The notes: generated by a model not told the origin, from the letters alone. A stretch of 64,000 nucleotides of DNA from Acinetobacter sp. ANC 4648 (GCF_002135345.1 NZ_NEGI01000007.1:1-64000), one strand, 5' to 3'. Shown: positions 8,756 to 18,551, counted from the stretch's first letter. Program-made: numbers and translations.

Positions 8756-10099
8756 ATGTTGTACGTGATTCCTTTTGTATTGTTATTGGTCGTCCTGATC
8801 GTTCTAAAAAAACGAGAAAGTGCAAATAACGAAAAAGGCAAGGAAAGTGCTAAAAAGACAACTAAAAAAAATGCAGCGAGAACTGCTCGATCATCACAAA
8901 GACAAGCATCAAATACTCAAGTGGTTAAGAATGAGATTGTTGTTCAGAAAAAAACGACACCTTTAACTGCAGAGTTAAAAGAAAATATTGAGCAGTTAAT
9001 TCGTGAAAAGAACTTTTTCTCTGCAGAAGCTAAAATTAACCAATCACTCAATCAAGATAATTCACAACATCAACTTTATCTTTATCTTTTAGATGTACAT
9101 TTAGCACATAAAGATGAATTTGCAATTGATCAACTGGTGAATCATGTCCGCTCTTTAGGTTTAGAGGATATTGCTCAGCAAGCAGAAGCTAAACAAAAAA
9201 TCTATGCGGAAGAAACTAAAGCTCAAGACACGATTGAATTCACACTACCGATTACTGAAACGAAGCCTGCGCCTCAAGCAGTCAAAAATCATGCCGCTTT
9301 TGATGCCTTGGTTGATACGAATTCAACTCAGCCAAGTACAGAACAAGTGCCAGATGTATTGAATACGCCTCAGCCTATTGATGAACCTGCACCCTTAGAA
9401 TTCTCATTTGTAAATGAATCTGTAGCTACCATCGCAGAAGAAACGCCTCAAAAAGAAGTAGAATCTCCAGTGGAAATCAAGCCACTAGAATTCACTTTTA
9501 CGACTCCGTCAGACACAACAGCAGTTGACGTGCCTCCGACGACTCACATCGATGAACCTATTCAAAAAACAGAGATTCAACCTTTAGATTTTAGTTTCGA
9601 TCTCAGCCCAAAAGCTGAAACAACAATACACACACCGCTCGAATCAGTTATCTCTGAAAACACTGAAATTCAGAATGACTTTAAGCTTGATTTTGCTGAA
9701 TCTATTGCTCCAGCTGTCAAGCAGGTAGAAGTAGCGACTCCCCAAATTCCTGATTTTGAATTCAAATTTGAAATACCTACAACAGAGTCTCAAAGCAGTT
9801 TAGCTTTGGAGTTAGAGTCCACTGTACTCTCCATTGAAACCCCAGTCATTGCAGAACCATTACACTTTGAAAAAGCTCAGATAATCGAGTCGAGCACGGA
9901 AAGTCATGATCCATTAGCTCAGTCTTTCCCTGAGTTAACTCAAGTCAATGAAATGCAATTAAATTTAGAGTTAGCTGAACAGTATATCGAATTGGGTGCT
10001 TATGCATCTGCGCATCAATTGCTAAATCAAGATGCACATCAATATTCCACTGAACAACGTACTCAATCACAAAATTTACTGAATCGCATAGCATCTTAA
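8756..10099 (+). CDS. fimV: FimV/HubP membrane and cytoplasmic C-terminal part, separate gene
   Basis: The 447-residue product starts with one transmembrane helix (residues 1-18) followed by a strongly basic stretch, which orients the rest in the cytoplasm. A helical segment (about 65-135) is followed by a long acidic, Pro/Glu-rich region with repeated PLEF(S/T)F-like motifs: PLEFSF, PLEFTF, PLDFSF. It ends in the compact FimV C-terminal domain (about 400-445, LNLELAEQYIELGAY). A strong AAGGGG ribosome site lies 7-8 bases before the ATG, so it is translated on its own. The gap to the periplasmic FimV gene is only 54 bases without a terminator, so co-transcription is expected. A terminator follows. 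Confidence 0.83.
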   Translation: MLYVIPFVLLLVVLIVLKKRESANNEKGKESAKKTTKKNAARTARSSQRQASNTQVVKNEIVVQKKTTPLTAELKENIEQLIREKNFFSAEAKINQSLNQDNSQHQLYLYLLDVHLAHKDEFAIDQLVNHVRSLGLEDIAQQAEAKQKIYAEETKAQDTIEFTLPITETKPAPQAVKNHAAFDALVDTNSTQPSTEQVPDVLNTPQPIDEPAPLEFSFVNESVATIAEETPQKEVESPVEIKPLEFTFTTPSDTTAVDVPPTTHIDEPIQKTEIQPLDFSFDLSPKAETTIHTPLESVISENTEIQNDFKLDFAESIAPAVKQVEVATPQIPDFEFKFEIPTTESQSSLALELESTVLSIETPVIAEPLHFEKAQIIESSTESHDPLAQSFPELTQVNEMQLNLELAEQYIELGAYASAHQLLNQDAHQYSTEQRTQSQNLLNRIAS

Positions 10100-10117
10100 A
10101 ACTATTCGCTCTAAGAT

Positions 10118-10144
10118 AAAGCAGTCATTCTTGGCTGCTTTTTT
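10118..10144 (+). terminator. Terminator after the fimV pair
   Basis: A 7-bp stem AAAGCAG/CTGCTTT with a 10-base loop is followed by a run of T residues. It ends only about 6 bases before the asparaginase ATG. Confidence 0.7.
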
Positions 10145-10150
10145 ATACTT

Positions 10151-11125
10151 ATGAAAAAAATCGCTTTAATCTATATGGGTGGAACTTTTGGTTGTGTCGG
10201 CGAACCATTAGCACCGATGCCTGAAGAACAGTTCTTGCCACAACTCAAGCACATTCTTCCCTTAAGTCAAAAAATAGACTGCTTCAAAGCTCCCAGTGTA
10301 AAAGATAGTAGTGCCTGTACAGCCATAGACTGGTTGAAATTAGCACAATACATTCAAAGCTTACAGCAACAAGACTATCAACATTTTGTCGTGATTCATG
10401 GTACCGATACGTTAAGTTATGCGGCTGCCATCCTTGCACAGTTTTTACAACAATCGTGTTCTGTCATCCTGACTGGAAGCCAATATCCATTACTGAATGT
10501 TCAGGGTGATAATACTCGAGAATTTACCGATGCGATTGATAATTTAAATACGGCATTAGATCAGGTGCTCAAAGTCCCCACTGGTGTTTACTTATCTTTT
10601 TACCATCAGGTCTTTCATGCTCGTACAGCAGTCAAAGTCCATAGCACAGCTCTAGATGCTTTCTGTGGCTTGAAATTGGATCATCCCATACCTTCAAATA
10701 TAGATACCAGCACGCCGATTCAATTATCCCATCTAGAAAAAGCCAAAAACTTAAATATCATAAATCTAATGTTACTCCCAATTGAGCAACAGCAATTTAG
10801 CCAAAATTTACAGCACTTACTCACATCACCACCCCATTTTTTAATTCTACAGGCTTATGGTGTCGGTAATTTAGCGGTGAATAAGGAAATTATTACGCTC
10901 TTACAAAAGCTAAAACAGCATGGCTGTATTGTTATTTTATCTTCACAAGTCCCATTTGGCGGACTCGATCAACGCTATGCAGTCAGCCAATGGATTCAAG
11001 AATCTCAAATTTTAGTCAGTGATGCACTTAGTCAGGCAGATCTTTATGCCAAAATTTTGAAAATTTATTTACAATACCCCTCTTCTGAACAATGGTACGA
11101 CCATTGGTATGCGCAATCCACATAG
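10151..11125 (+). CDS. Asparaginase (L-asparaginase/glutamyl-tRNA amidotransferase D family)
   Basis: The 324-residue protein hydrolyses L-asparagine to aspartate and ammonia by family assignment. Both active-site blocks are visible: the N-terminal glycine/threonine segment MGGTFG (T12) and HGTDT at 83-87 with the second catalytic Thr/Asp pair. There is no signal peptide, so a cytoplasmic type I-like enzyme is likely. The ATG directly follows the T run of the fimV terminator and has no clear Shine-Dalgarno sequence, so expression may depend on read-through or on a leaderless-type start. truA begins 9 bases after its stop codon, so the two are probably co-transcribed. Confidence 0.85.
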   Translation: MKKIALIYMGGTFGCVGEPLAPMPEEQFLPQLKHILPLSQKIDCFKAPSVKDSSACTAIDWLKLAQYIQSLQQQDYQHFVVIHGTDTLSYAAAILAQFLQQSCSVILTGSQYPLLNVQGDNTREFTDAIDNLNTALDQVLKVPTGVYLSFYHQVFHARTAVKVHSTALDAFCGLKLDHPIPSNIDTSTPIQLSHLEKAKNLNIINLMLLPIEQQQFSQNLQHLLTSPPHFLILQAYGVGNLAVNKEIITLLQKLKQHGCIVILSSQVPFGGLDQRYAVSQWIQESQILVSDALSQADLYAKILKIYLQYPSSEQWYDHWYAQST

Positions 11126-11133
11126 AGGTTTTT

Positions 11134-11931
11134 ATGCAACGTTTTGCAATTGGTATTGAGTTTTGTGGCATTCGGTATAAAGGTTGGCAAACTCAACAAG
11201 CTGGCGTGCGTACTATTCAAGAAACATTGGAAACAGTACTCAGCAAAATTGCTGATGAACCGATTATTTTACATGGTGCAGGTCGTACCGATGCTGGTGT
11301 ACATGCAACCAATATGGTGGCACATTTTGACACCAATGCAATTCGCCCGATTAAAGGCTGGTTAATGGGTGCAAATAGTCAGCTTCCGAAAGATATTGCA
11401 ATCCAATGGATTAAACCCATCGATAACGACTTCCATGCCCGCTTTAAGGCACAATCCCGTCGTTATCGTTATGTGGTCTACAACTCGCCAAATCGCCCAG
11501 CGTTATTGCATAAACAAGTCACGCATGCTTATTACGATTTAGATGCGGATAAAATGATTGAAGCTGCAAAAAAATTTGAAGGAACACATAATTTTGAAAG
11601 TTTCCGTGCGGCAGCTTGTCAATCTAACCAACCTGTTCGCCATGTCAGCCATTGTCGTTTGATTCGTCATGGTTGTTATTTGGTTTTAGATATTCAGGCT
11701 GATGGCTTCTTACATCACATGGTGCGTAATATCATGGGGTGTCTATTAGAGATCGGACAAGGTCTATATGATCTTGAGCATATCGATGCGATATTTGCTG
11801 CACAAAATCGTAAAGCTGCAGGCATTACGGCCCCACCAGATGGTTTATATTTTATTCAGGCACATTATCCTGAACAATTTGATTTACCTAAAGCACCTTT
11901 AGGTCCACATTGGCTCAATATGCCTGAGTAA
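11134..11931 (+). CDS. truA: tRNA pseudouridine(38-40) synthase
   Basis: TruA converts uridines 38-40 of the tRNA anticodon arm to pseudouridine. The 265-residue protein carries the catalytic aspartate D53 in the conserved GAGRTDAGVHA block and the usual C-terminal HHMVRNIMG segment. A longer in-frame start at 11092 would overlap the asparaginase gene. The ATG at 11134 has a GAGG site and the normal TruA N-terminus. It is the last gene of this plus-strand group and is followed by a bidirectional terminator. Confidence 0.95.
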   Translation: MQRFAIGIEFCGIRYKGWQTQQAGVRTIQETLETVLSKIADEPIILHGAGRTDAGVHATNMVAHFDTNAIRPIKGWLMGANSQLPKDIAIQWIKPIDNDFHARFKAQSRRYRYVVYNSPNRPALLHKQVTHAYYDLDADKMIEAAKKFEGTHNFESFRAAACQSNQPVRHVSHCRLIRHGCYLVLDIQADGFLHHMVRNIMGCLLEIGQGLYDLEHIDAIFAAQNRKAAGITAPPDGLYFIQAHYPEQFDLPKAPLGPHWLNMPE

Positions 11932-11968
11932 AATGAACTCTAGATGTAAATCCATCATCATCGATTAT

Positions 11969-12002
11969 AAAAATGCCAGCATATAATTACTGGCATTTTT
12001 TA
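11969..12002. terminator. Bidirectional terminator between truA and the AraC regulator
   Basis: AAAATGCCAG and CTGGCATTTT arms surround a 10-base loop, with T runs on both strands. The flanking genes are convergent. Confidence 0.85.
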
Positions 12003-12015
12003 ATTTTAAATATAA

Positions 12016-13026
12016 TTAACGCTGCTTACGCTTTCTATATTCCACGGGTGTTTCATTGGTCCAGCGTTTAAAGGCGCGATAGAAAGTACTCGGTTCAGAG
12101 AAGCCAGTCAAATATACAATTCGCTCAACACTCTCGCTGGTATTGGCTAAAAGTTTTTTGGCCAAACGACAACGATAGTCTGAAAGAATTTGCTGAAAAC
12201 TGGTATTCGCTTCACTCAACTGAGTTCTTAAACGGCGTGGTGTAATACTCAATTGCGCTGCCACAGTTTCTAGTGTCGTTTCACCACTTTCTAAAGTAGA
12301 ACCAATCGCACGGCGTACTTCACCGACTAAATCATAACGCGCCAGTTCCTGAAGTTTTTCAATTGCCAGTTGTTCATGCAGTTGTAACAGTTCAGGTTCA
12401 GCTTGCCACAAAGGATAATCGAGGATCGTTGCATCAAAATATAACCGTGTTTCTTTTTGCCCTAAGCTAACAGGGCATTCATAAACACGAAAATATTCAT
12501 CATCCGCAGCCCCTTCATTGAAATTGAAATCGATATAAATCGGTTCAAATCGCCCTTCAGTGATAAATTTAAAAAATCTTAAAATCCCTGAAAGTGCGCA
12601 CTCTGAAAAATGTCGATTGACGATATTATCTGCCCAAGGTTGCTCACCATTGCTTAAATAACAGCGACCATCCTCCTCTACAATTAATTTTGCATCAAAG
12701 GCATCACTAATCAAGCGTTGATAGGCCAAAGCACGTTTCAATCCCTCACCAAAGTTTTCACTCGAAATAAACAAGTGTTCAATTACTTGGCCTCGGTACA
12801 AAGGTAGATGTTCACCTAAATATAAACCGATATCAGGGTTCTTACTCACCTCTTGCGCAGCCATCCAAAATGCATACTGTGCATTCAATGGTGTGCGTGC
12901 ATTTTGGTCGACCTGATTTAAGGCCACACCTGCTTTTGTTAATATTTCTTCTGTCGGCAATCCCGCACGACGAATCGCTTGATAGCCTAATCGTAAAACA
13001 ACCGAAGCATCAGTTAGCTGACTCAC
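12016..13026 (-). CDS. AraC-family transcriptional regulator (OruR/ArgR-like)
   Basis: The 336-residue protein has a large N-terminal ligand-binding-type domain (about 20-210) of the kind found in OruR- and Rv1395-like AraC regulators. A C-terminal double helix-turn-helix (about 235-333) includes the typical second-helix signature GFSEPSTFYRAFKRWTNETP. The start is a GTG with a GGAAGGG site. No target operon is evident: the gene is convergent with truA and divergent from infA. The ligand is unknown. Confidence 0.86.
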   Translation of the reverse strand: MSQLTDASVVLRLGYQAIRRAGLPTEEILTKAGVALNQVDQNARTPLNAQYAFWMAAQEVSKNPDIGLYLGEHLPLYRGQVIEHLFISSENFGEGLKRALAYQRLISDAFDAKLIVEEDGRCYLSNGEQPWADNIVNRHFSECALSGILRFFKFITEGRFEPIYIDFNFNEGAADDEYFRVYECPVSLGQKETRLYFDATILDYPLWQAEPELLQLHEQLAIEKLQELARYDLVGEVRRAIGSTLESGETTLETVAAQLSITPRRLRTQLSEANTSFQQILSDYRCRLAKKLLANTSESVERIVYLTGFSEPSTFYRAFKRWTNETPVEYRKRKQR

Positions 13027-13193
13027 GTAGTGCCCTTCCTTGTATGTTATTCATTTATACTTAAAAACATATTTTTTAGATTACAGTCGATTGGCTAAAC
13101 TGACAACAACTATCCACATTATTTTGTAGAAATTGTTTAATGATTTGTTCGCTTAATTAGGACACATCTAGCACCTACAAATGCTTAACCATC

Positions 13194-13222
13194 TTGTTTT
13201 TTGCAAAAAAATTGCCTATAAT
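13194..13222 (+). promoter_or_regulatory. infA promoter
   Basis: TTGTTT at 13194-13199, a 17-base spacer and a perfect TATAAT at 13217-13222 precede infA by about 34 bases. Confidence 0.65.
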
Positions 13223-13255
13223 TTGCCCCTTCCCAATTTGATCACCAGGTAGGCT

Positions 13256-13477
13256 ATGGCCAATAAAGAGGAACTCATCGAGTTCGAAGGCGTTGTCACC
13301 GAGACGCTTCCTAATACTATGTTCCGTGTACGTCTAGAAAACGGTCACGAAGTGATTGCCCACATCTCTGGTAAAATGCGTAAACATTATATTCGTATTT
13401 TAACTGGCGACAGTGTTAAGGTAGAAATGACTCCTTACGATTTAACGAAGGGTCGTATTACATACCGCGCACGCTAA
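13256..13477 (+). CDS. infA: Translation initiation factor IF-1
   Basis: The 73-residue OB-fold protein has the normal IF-1 length and sequence, including [23 protein letters not shown], which contacts the ribosomal A site. AGGTAGG precedes the ATG, a good promoter lies upstream and a strong terminator downstream, so it is a single-gene unit. Confidence 0.97.
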   Translation: MANKEELIEFEGVVTETLPNTMFRVRLENGHEVIAHISGKMRKHYIRILTGDSVKVEMTPYDLTKGRITYRAR

Positions 13478-13491
13478 GTTTTAGTGTAAGC

Positions 13492-13520
13492 AAAAAGCCA
13501 CTTTTTTAGTGGCTTTTTTT
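13492..13520 (+). terminator. infA terminator
   Basis: AAAAAGCCAC and GTGGCTTTTTTT arms form a strong hairpin with a T run. Confidence 0.9.
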
Positions 13521-13955
13521 ATCTCTATATTTTTAATAACTTAAACCATTCACATCAATAGCTTTTATTATTAACTAATATTATGCACGAAACATACGAA
13601 GTAATATCTCACTCTATTTACATGACCAAACACATCACAGGTACATCCAATGGATTTACAATGCTTTAATTGATTTTTTCTACTTTAATTTTTAAGCACA
13701 TCTAAAATCTATTTGGGTTTATCACTAGTATTTACCTAATACTCGCTATTAGAATGAATGTTGTTGTGAAAAATTTTATACATCAGGCTTGAATACACTC
13801 AACAGCAAGATTATTTTTCTTCATTTCAATCTTTTTTATACTTTAAAATAATGACCAGTAATCTGATTTATCATTTAAAAAACATTCTAAATACAACAAA
13901 TCAACTAAAATATGAATTGTTGTCACCCCCAATAAATATTATAGGAAGTGAAACA
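13521..13955. other. Intergenic stretch without a recognised gene
   Basis: About 435 AT-rich bases lie between the infA terminator and the next lipoprotein start. An open frame from 13851 simply extends the lipoprotein upstream without a ribosome site. No RNA gene, repeat or mobile element trace was recognised. Confidence 0.5.
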
Positions 13956-14372
13956 ATGACTCAAAATTTCAAACAACTGGCTTATCTGATGACTTTTTCT
14001 TCAGTTTTATTCTGCATTGGATGTCAGACCACACAATCTCGTGAACAAGATCTAGATCGCTATCTTCACACTTTTATTGGACAGTCAAGTCAGCAAATTC
14101 AGCAACAGCTCAATTTAAAAGCTATGGGCTATCAAACAACCAACAAAGCGATAGCAACAGATAATCAACTCATTTATACCATTTTAAGACCAATTACTAT
14201 TCCTGTTGCTGGCAGTAATGCCACTATTGGTAACAATGCGATGGGTGGCCCTATGATCAGGTATGATACAACGGCAGCAGAACATTATGATGTTAACTTC
14301 AGCTGTAAAGTCATCTTTAATCTCAAAAATGGTATTGCAGAATCTATAGATTACCAAGGTAAAGCCTGCTAA
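13956..14372 (+). CDS. Small predicted lipoprotein of unknown function
   Basis: The 138-residue product has a lipoprotein signal peptide ending in the lipobox FCIGC (Cys about residue 22). The mature part has a Gly/Asn-rich central loop (about 85-105) and two later cysteines, one at the very C-terminus, that could form a disulfide. The ATG at 13956 is chosen because AGGA lies 9-10 bases before it and it starts the signal peptide. Longer in-frame starts would bury that signal. The gene is convergent with leuB with a terminator between. I do not recognise the family. Confidence 0.72.
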   Translation: MTQNFKQLAYLMTFSSVLFCIGCQTTQSREQDLDRYLHTFIGQSSQQIQQQLNLKAMGYQTTNKAIATDNQLIYTILRPITIPVAGSNATIGNNAMGGPMIRYDTTAAEHYDVNFSCKVIFNLKNGIAESIDYQGKAC

Positions 14373-14390
14373 ACCGCCTTAAAGCCCGTA

Positions 14391-14418
14391 AAAAAACGCA
14401 GCCTAGGCCGCGTTTTTT
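14391..14418. terminator. Bidirectional terminator between the lipoprotein gene and leuB
   Basis: AAAAAACGC and GCGTTTTTT arms enclose a self-complementary GCCTAGGC core, giving T runs on both strands. Confidence 0.8.
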
Positions 14419-14429
14419 AATCCATCAAA

Positions 14430-15509
14430 TCAAGACAGTGCGGTAACCACTGCATCACCCATCTCAGACGTCCCAACTTGTTGCATACCTGCAGACATAA
14501 TATCTCCAGTGCGTAGACCTTGATCTAAAACTTGACCGACAGCATCTTCGATTGCCTGTGCTGCAACTTCTTCACGGAAAGTATAACGAAGCATCATTGC
14601 AACTGACAGAATAGTAGCCAGTGGATTAGCAATATTTTGACCCGCAATATCAGGTGCTGAACCATGACAAGGCTCATACATGCCTTTGCCTTTTTCATCC
14701 AAAGATGCAGATGGCAACATACCAATTGAACCAGTTAACATAGCGGCTTCATCTGATAAGATGTCTCCAAATAAATTACCTGTCACAATTACATCAAACT
14801 GTTTCGGTTGGCGGACCAATTGCATTGCAGCATTATCGACATACATATGTGATAAATTAATATTCGGATATTGCTCTTCTTTTAATGCCGTAACGGTTTG
14901 CCTCCAAAGCTCAGTCACTTCAAGGACATTGGCTTTATCAACCGAACATACTTTACCGCCACGAAGGCTCGCCATTTCAAATGCTACTTTTGCAATACGC
15001 TTAATTTCCGATTCGGCATAAACATCGGTGTTAAACCCTTGTTTTTCACCATTTTCAAGTTCACGAATCCCACGAGGTTGGCCGAAATAAATCCCCCCAG
15101 TCAATTCACGTACAATCAAAATATCTAAACCAGAGACAATTTCTGGTTTTAAACTTGAAGCATCTGCTAATTGTGGATAAAGAATTGCTGGGCGTAAATT
15201 TGCAAATAAATTTAGTTCACTACGAATTTTTAATAAGCCACGTTCAGGGCGAATTGAACGCTCAATCGTATCCCACTTCGGGCCACCCACTGCACCAAGT
15301 AAGATAGCATCTGCTTTTTTAGCTTGTTCAGATGTGATTGCTGGGTAAGGTTCGCCATATGCATCAATTGCAGCACCGCCCAATAACCCCTGTTCCCAGA
15401 TTAGACCTAAATTAAATTTTTCATTGACACAGGTTAATACTTTTTCTGCAGCAGCAACAATTTCTGGACCAATTCCATCACCAGCCAAAATCAAAATTTG
15501 TTTAGACAT
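14430..15509 (-). CDS. leuB: 3-isopropylmalate dehydrogenase
   Basis: LeuB oxidises and decarboxylates 3-isopropylmalate to 2-oxoisocaproate with NAD, the third step of leucine synthesis. The 359-residue protein has the family start [13 protein letters not shown], the loop [10 protein letters not shown], the catalytic Lys/Asp region DKANVLEVT and the nucleotide-binding GSAPDIAG motif near residue 280. It is the last gene of the leuC-leuD-lipoprotein-leuB group, all on the minus strand, and is followed by a terminator. Confidence 0.96.
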   Translation of the reverse strand: MSKQILILAGDGIGPEIVAAAEKVLTCVNEKFNLGLIWEQGLLGGAAIDAYGEPYPAITSEQAKKADAILLGAVGGPKWDTIERSIRPERGLLKIRSELNLFANLRPAILYPQLADASSLKPEIVSGLDILIVRELTGGIYFGQPRGIRELENGEKQGFNTDVYAESEIKRIAKVAFEMASLRGGKVCSVDKANVLEVTELWRQTVTALKEEQYPNINLSHMYVDNAAMQLVRQPKQFDVIVTGNLFGDILSDEAAMLTGSIGMLPSASLDEKGKGMYEPCHGSAPDIAGQNIANPLATILSVAMMLRYTFREEVAAQAIEDAVGQVLDQGLRTGDIMSAGMQQVGTSEMGDAVVTALS

Positions 15510-15557
15510 TTACCTATCCATTTTTAAAATAAACAGTAGTTCAACCACTGTGTGAAA

Positions 15558-16121
15558 TTAATTTTTCTGCTCTACAAACTCGCTAACACCTGTAACTACA
15601 TCATAAGGACGACAAAACCGACGAATAACTTTCTTTTCTTGAAGTAAATCTACACACAAAGGATCTGGTGCAGACACATTCAATAGACTTCCCTGACGCT
15701 TACTCCGCTCACGGTACATCTTAAAGCTATAGTTCTGTTTGGCCTTAAACTGATGAATCACATGCAGCCTTTCCGCTTGTGCATTTGAAATTGGATAAAA
15801 ACGAATCACCAATTCATGTTGCCCTTCTGGAACAGACAAATACAACGCATTTGGTTGCTGCAAAGATTGCGTCTGTAACCGAACTAAACCATGCTTAATC
15901 GCTCTACGACTCAATTTATGATTTTGTGCATCAACAATTTGAATATTATCTAAACGCTCAAATTCACAATTTTCGGTACCGATGCAATAAATCAATGCAT
16001 TTGATTTAGTTGTAGCCGTTTCTTCTACATTTTTAATGCGTGTTGTATCAATGCTTTGGCAAGCACTTAAAAATGCCAAAACCAAACTTAATACAGCAAG
16101 CTGACCAAAAACCTTGACCAT
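15558..16121 (-). CDS. Predicted lipoprotein embedded in the leucine gene cluster
   Basis: The 187-residue protein has a signal peptide with lipobox LSAC (Cys 21). The mature domain is beta-rich and contains a predicted C-C pair near the N-terminus (CIGTENC) and two later cysteines (DPLCVD and RRFCRPYD). It is not a leucine enzyme and I do not recognise a named family. It lies about 48 bases upstream of leuB and about 97 bases downstream of leuD on the same strand, so co-transcription is plausible. Its role in, or independence from, leucine metabolism is unknown. Confidence 0.78.
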   Translation of the reverse strand: MVKVFGQLAVLSLVLAFLSACQSIDTTRIKNVEETATTKSNALIYCIGTENCEFERLDNIQIVDAQNHKLSRRAIKHGLVRLQTQSLQQPNALYLSVPEGQHELVIRFYPISNAQAERLHVIHQFKAKQNYSFKMYRERSKRQGSLLNVSAPDPLCVDLLQEKKVIRRFCRPYDVVTGVSEFVEQKN

Positions 16122-16218
16122 AGTTCGAGCCCAACCTCAGCAAAATGTCTAATATTATTCTACTTAGATATTATCAAGAGTTGGGCTTTGATACTACTGA
16201 GTTATCTATCGAGTCAAA

Positions 16219-16869
16219 TTAACCACGAATTTCTTGAAATACCCAAGGACGAGATTGCTTGGTTTTTTCTTCATAAGCACGAATATCATCGGCAACTTGT
16301 AACGTTAAACCAATATCATCCAAACCATTCAATAAACAATGCTTACGAAATGGATCAACTTCAAATTTAAATGCTTCCCCCTTCGGAGTTCGTACTTCTT
16401 GGGCATCTAAATCAATCGTTAACTGATAACCTTCACTCCCAGTACATTCTTTGAAAAGTTGATCAACAATTTCTTCTGCCAAAATCACTGGCAACATTCC
16501 ATTCTTAAAACAATTGTTAAAGAAAATATCGGCAAAACTGGGTGCAATAATGGTATGAAAACCATATTCATTTAATGCCCATGGCGCATGTTCACGACTT
16601 GAGCCACAACCAAAATTTTGACGAGTAATCAATACAGATGCAGCTTGATAACGAGGTTGATTTAACACAAAGTCCTTATTCTTTGGACGCTTGGAATTAT
16701 CTAAACCTAAATACCCCTCATCTAAATAACGTAATTCATCAAATAAATTTTCGCCAAAACCAGTACGTTTAATCGATTTCAAAAACTGTTTTGGAATAAT
16801 TAAATCGGTATCCACATTGGCACGGTCTAAGGGTGCCACAATGCCTTGTTCAACAGTATAAGCTCTCAT
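16219..16869 (-). CDS. leuD: 3-isopropylmalate dehydratase small subunit
   Basis: LeuD forms the swivel subunit of isopropylmalate isomerase with LeuC, converting 2- to 3-isopropylmalate. The 216-residue protein has the family N-terminus ([21 protein letters not shown]) and the substrate-recognition segment [15 protein letters not shown] at about residues 84-98. It starts only about 21 bases after the leuC stop codon, so the two subunits are expected to be made from one transcript. Confidence 0.96.
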   Translation of the reverse strand: MRAYTVEQGIVAPLDRANVDTDLIIPKQFLKSIKRTGFGENLFDELRYLDEGYLGLDNSKRPKNKDFVLNQPRYQAASVLITRQNFGCGSSREHAPWALNEYGFHTIIAPSFADIFFNNCFKNGMLPVILAEEIVDQLFKECTGSEGYQLTIDLDAQEVRTPKGEAFKFEVDPFRKHCLLNGLDDIGLTLQVADDIRAYEEKTKQSRPWVFQEIRG

Positions 16870-16890
16870 GATTTGCTCCTATTAGCCCAA

Positions 16891-18324
16891 TTAGAATGAA
16901 CGAACATCAACAAAGTGACCCGCTATTGCAGCCGCAGCCGCCATAGCTGGGCTAACTAAATGCGTACGCCCACCATTGCCCTGACGACCTTCAAAGTTAC
17001 GGTTCGAGGTTGAAGCACAATGCTCACCAGGTTGTAACTTATCTGCATTCATGGCTAAACACATTGAACAACCTGGTTCGCGCCATTCAAAACCTGCTTC
17101 GATTAAGATTTTGTCTAAACCTTCCGCTTCCGCTTGCGCTTTCACTAAACCAGAACCCGGAACCACCATCGCTTGTTTAATGGTAGATGCCACTTTTTTG
17201 CCTTGAGCAACTTCCGCAGCAGCACGGATATCTTCAATACGTGAGTTCGTACAAGAACCAATAAACACACGGTCTAATTGAATATCTGCCAATGCTTGAC
17301 CTGCTTCTAAGCCCATATAGCTATAAGCACGTGTCCAATCATTGCGTTGTACGTCATCTTTGGCTTGTTCCAAAGTCGGAACCGCTTGAGTTACAGGAAT
17401 CACCATCTCAGGCGAAGTTCCCCAAGATACTTGTGGTTCAATCTCTTCACCTTGTAATACTACAACGATATCGAAATGTGCGCCTTCATCAGAAACCAAA
17501 GTATTCCAATATTCAACTGCGGCATCCCACTCTGTACCTGTTGGCGCATAAGGGCGATCTTTCACATAGTCAATGGTTTTGTCATCGACAGCGACCATAC
17601 CAACACGTGCACCACCTTCAATTGCCATATTACACACGGTCATACGACCTTCAATCGACATATCTTGGAAGACTTGACCACCAAATTCAATTGCATGACC
17701 TGTACCGCCTGCCGTGCCGATTTTTCCGATAATTGCCAATACAACGTCTTTCGATGTCACGCCTTGACCTAACTTACCGTCAACACGAACCAACATGTTC
17801 TTCATTTTCTTTTGAACTAAGCATTGAGTTGCCAATACATGCTCAACTTCGGATGTTCCAATCCCATGCGCCAAACAACCAAATGCACCATGCGTTGCTG
17901 TATGCGAATCACCACACACCACAGTCATACCCGGCAAAGTCAAACCTTGTTCAGGACCCACTACATGTGCAATCCCTTGACGAATGTCATTAATTTTAAA
18001 TTCAACAATATTAAAAGCTTCACAGTTATCATCTAAAGTTTGCACTTGAATCCGAGACGTTTCATCTTCAATCCCAGCGATTCCTTGTGCACGCTCTTTT
18101 TGCGAAGTTGGCACATTATGATCTGGAGTTGCAACGTTGGCACTTAAACGCCAAGGTTGACGTTGTGCAAGCTGTAAACCTTCAAAAGCTTGAGGTGACG
18201 TTACTTCATGTAATAAATGACGGTCGATATAAAGTAAAGCTGAACCATCATCTCGTTGTTTTACTAGATGGTCATCCCATAATTTATCATACAATGTTTT
18301 TGCTTTTTGGGTCTCGCCTGCCAT
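16891..18324 (-). CDS. leuC: 3-isopropylmalate dehydratase large subunit
   Basis: LeuC is the aconitase-like, 4Fe-4S-containing subunit of isopropylmalate isomerase. The 477-residue protein carries [13 protein letters not shown] and the cluster cysteines, one in [11 protein letters not shown] and two in CSMCLAMN. The ATG at 18324 is preferred over the in-frame GTG at 18339 because GGAG lies 9 bases before it. A good TATAAT box (18369-18374, minus strand) lies upstream. leuD follows directly. Confidence 0.95.
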   Translation of the reverse strand: MAGETQKAKTLYDKLWDDHLVKQRDDGSALLYIDRHLLHEVTSPQAFEGLQLAQRQPWRLSANVATPDHNVPTSQKERAQGIAGIEDETSRIQVQTLDDNCEAFNIVEFKINDIRQGIAHVVGPEQGLTLPGMTVVCGDSHTATHGAFGCLAHGIGTSEVEHVLATQCLVQKKMKNMLVRVDGKLGQGVTSKDVVLAIIGKIGTAGGTGHAIEFGGQVFQDMSIEGRMTVCNMAIEGGARVGMVAVDDKTIDYVKDRPYAPTGTEWDAAVEYWNTLVSDEGAHFDIVVVLQGEEIEPQVSWGTSPEMVIPVTQAVPTLEQAKDDVQRNDWTRAYSYMGLEAGQALADIQLDRVFIGSCTNSRIEDIRAAAEVAQGKKVASTIKQAMVVPGSGLVKAQAEAEGLDKILIEAGFEWREPGCSMCLAMNADKLQPGEHCASTSNRNFEGRQGNGGRTHLVSPAMAAAAAIAGHFVDVRSF

Positions 18325-18368
18325 GTCGATGTGCTCCACTGGACTGGGGTAATTCTTAATTTAGCCCA

Positions 18369-18397
18369 ATTATAACCCTGATTTTACATAAATCTAA
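18369..18397 (-). promoter_or_regulatory. Candidate leuC promoter
   Basis: A perfect TATAAT at 18369-18374 on the minus strand is paired with a poor TTAGAT -35 box at 18392-18397 (17-base spacer). A weak -35 fits a promoter that needs an activator such as a LysR protein; that is inference. Confidence 0.5.
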
Positions 18398-18518
18398 TTT
18401 ATCATTTTTATTAGTTTAAAAACTTTTTGGAATTAATTATTCTCAATTTTCACAACACTTTCTTATTATTTACAAAAACGATGATCATAAAATTTAATTC
18501 CTATTTTACTTTATAAAT

Positions 18519-18537
18519 AATAATGATTATCATTTAA
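18519..18537. promoter_or_regulatory. Fur box
   Basis: The 19-bp site matches 15 of 19 positions of the classical Fur box GATAATGATAATCATTATC, with the whole core ATAATGAT-N-ATCATT intact. It lies 15 bases before the start codon of the DUF2061 gene and in the divergent interval with leuC. Iron control by Fur is inferred. Confidence 0.75.
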
Positions 18538-18551
18538 TAAATTCAGGCAAA

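Noticed and set aside
8701..8756. FimV split seen as a simple frameshift or sequencing error
   Set aside because: Both parts are in the same frame, three stop codons intervene, and the second part has its own strong ribosome site; one base change would not restore a fusion.
16891..18339. Plus-strand ORFs across leuC
   Set aside because: They are shadows of a well-supported enzyme gene, with no ribosome sites and His/Cys/Thr-rich nonsense composition.
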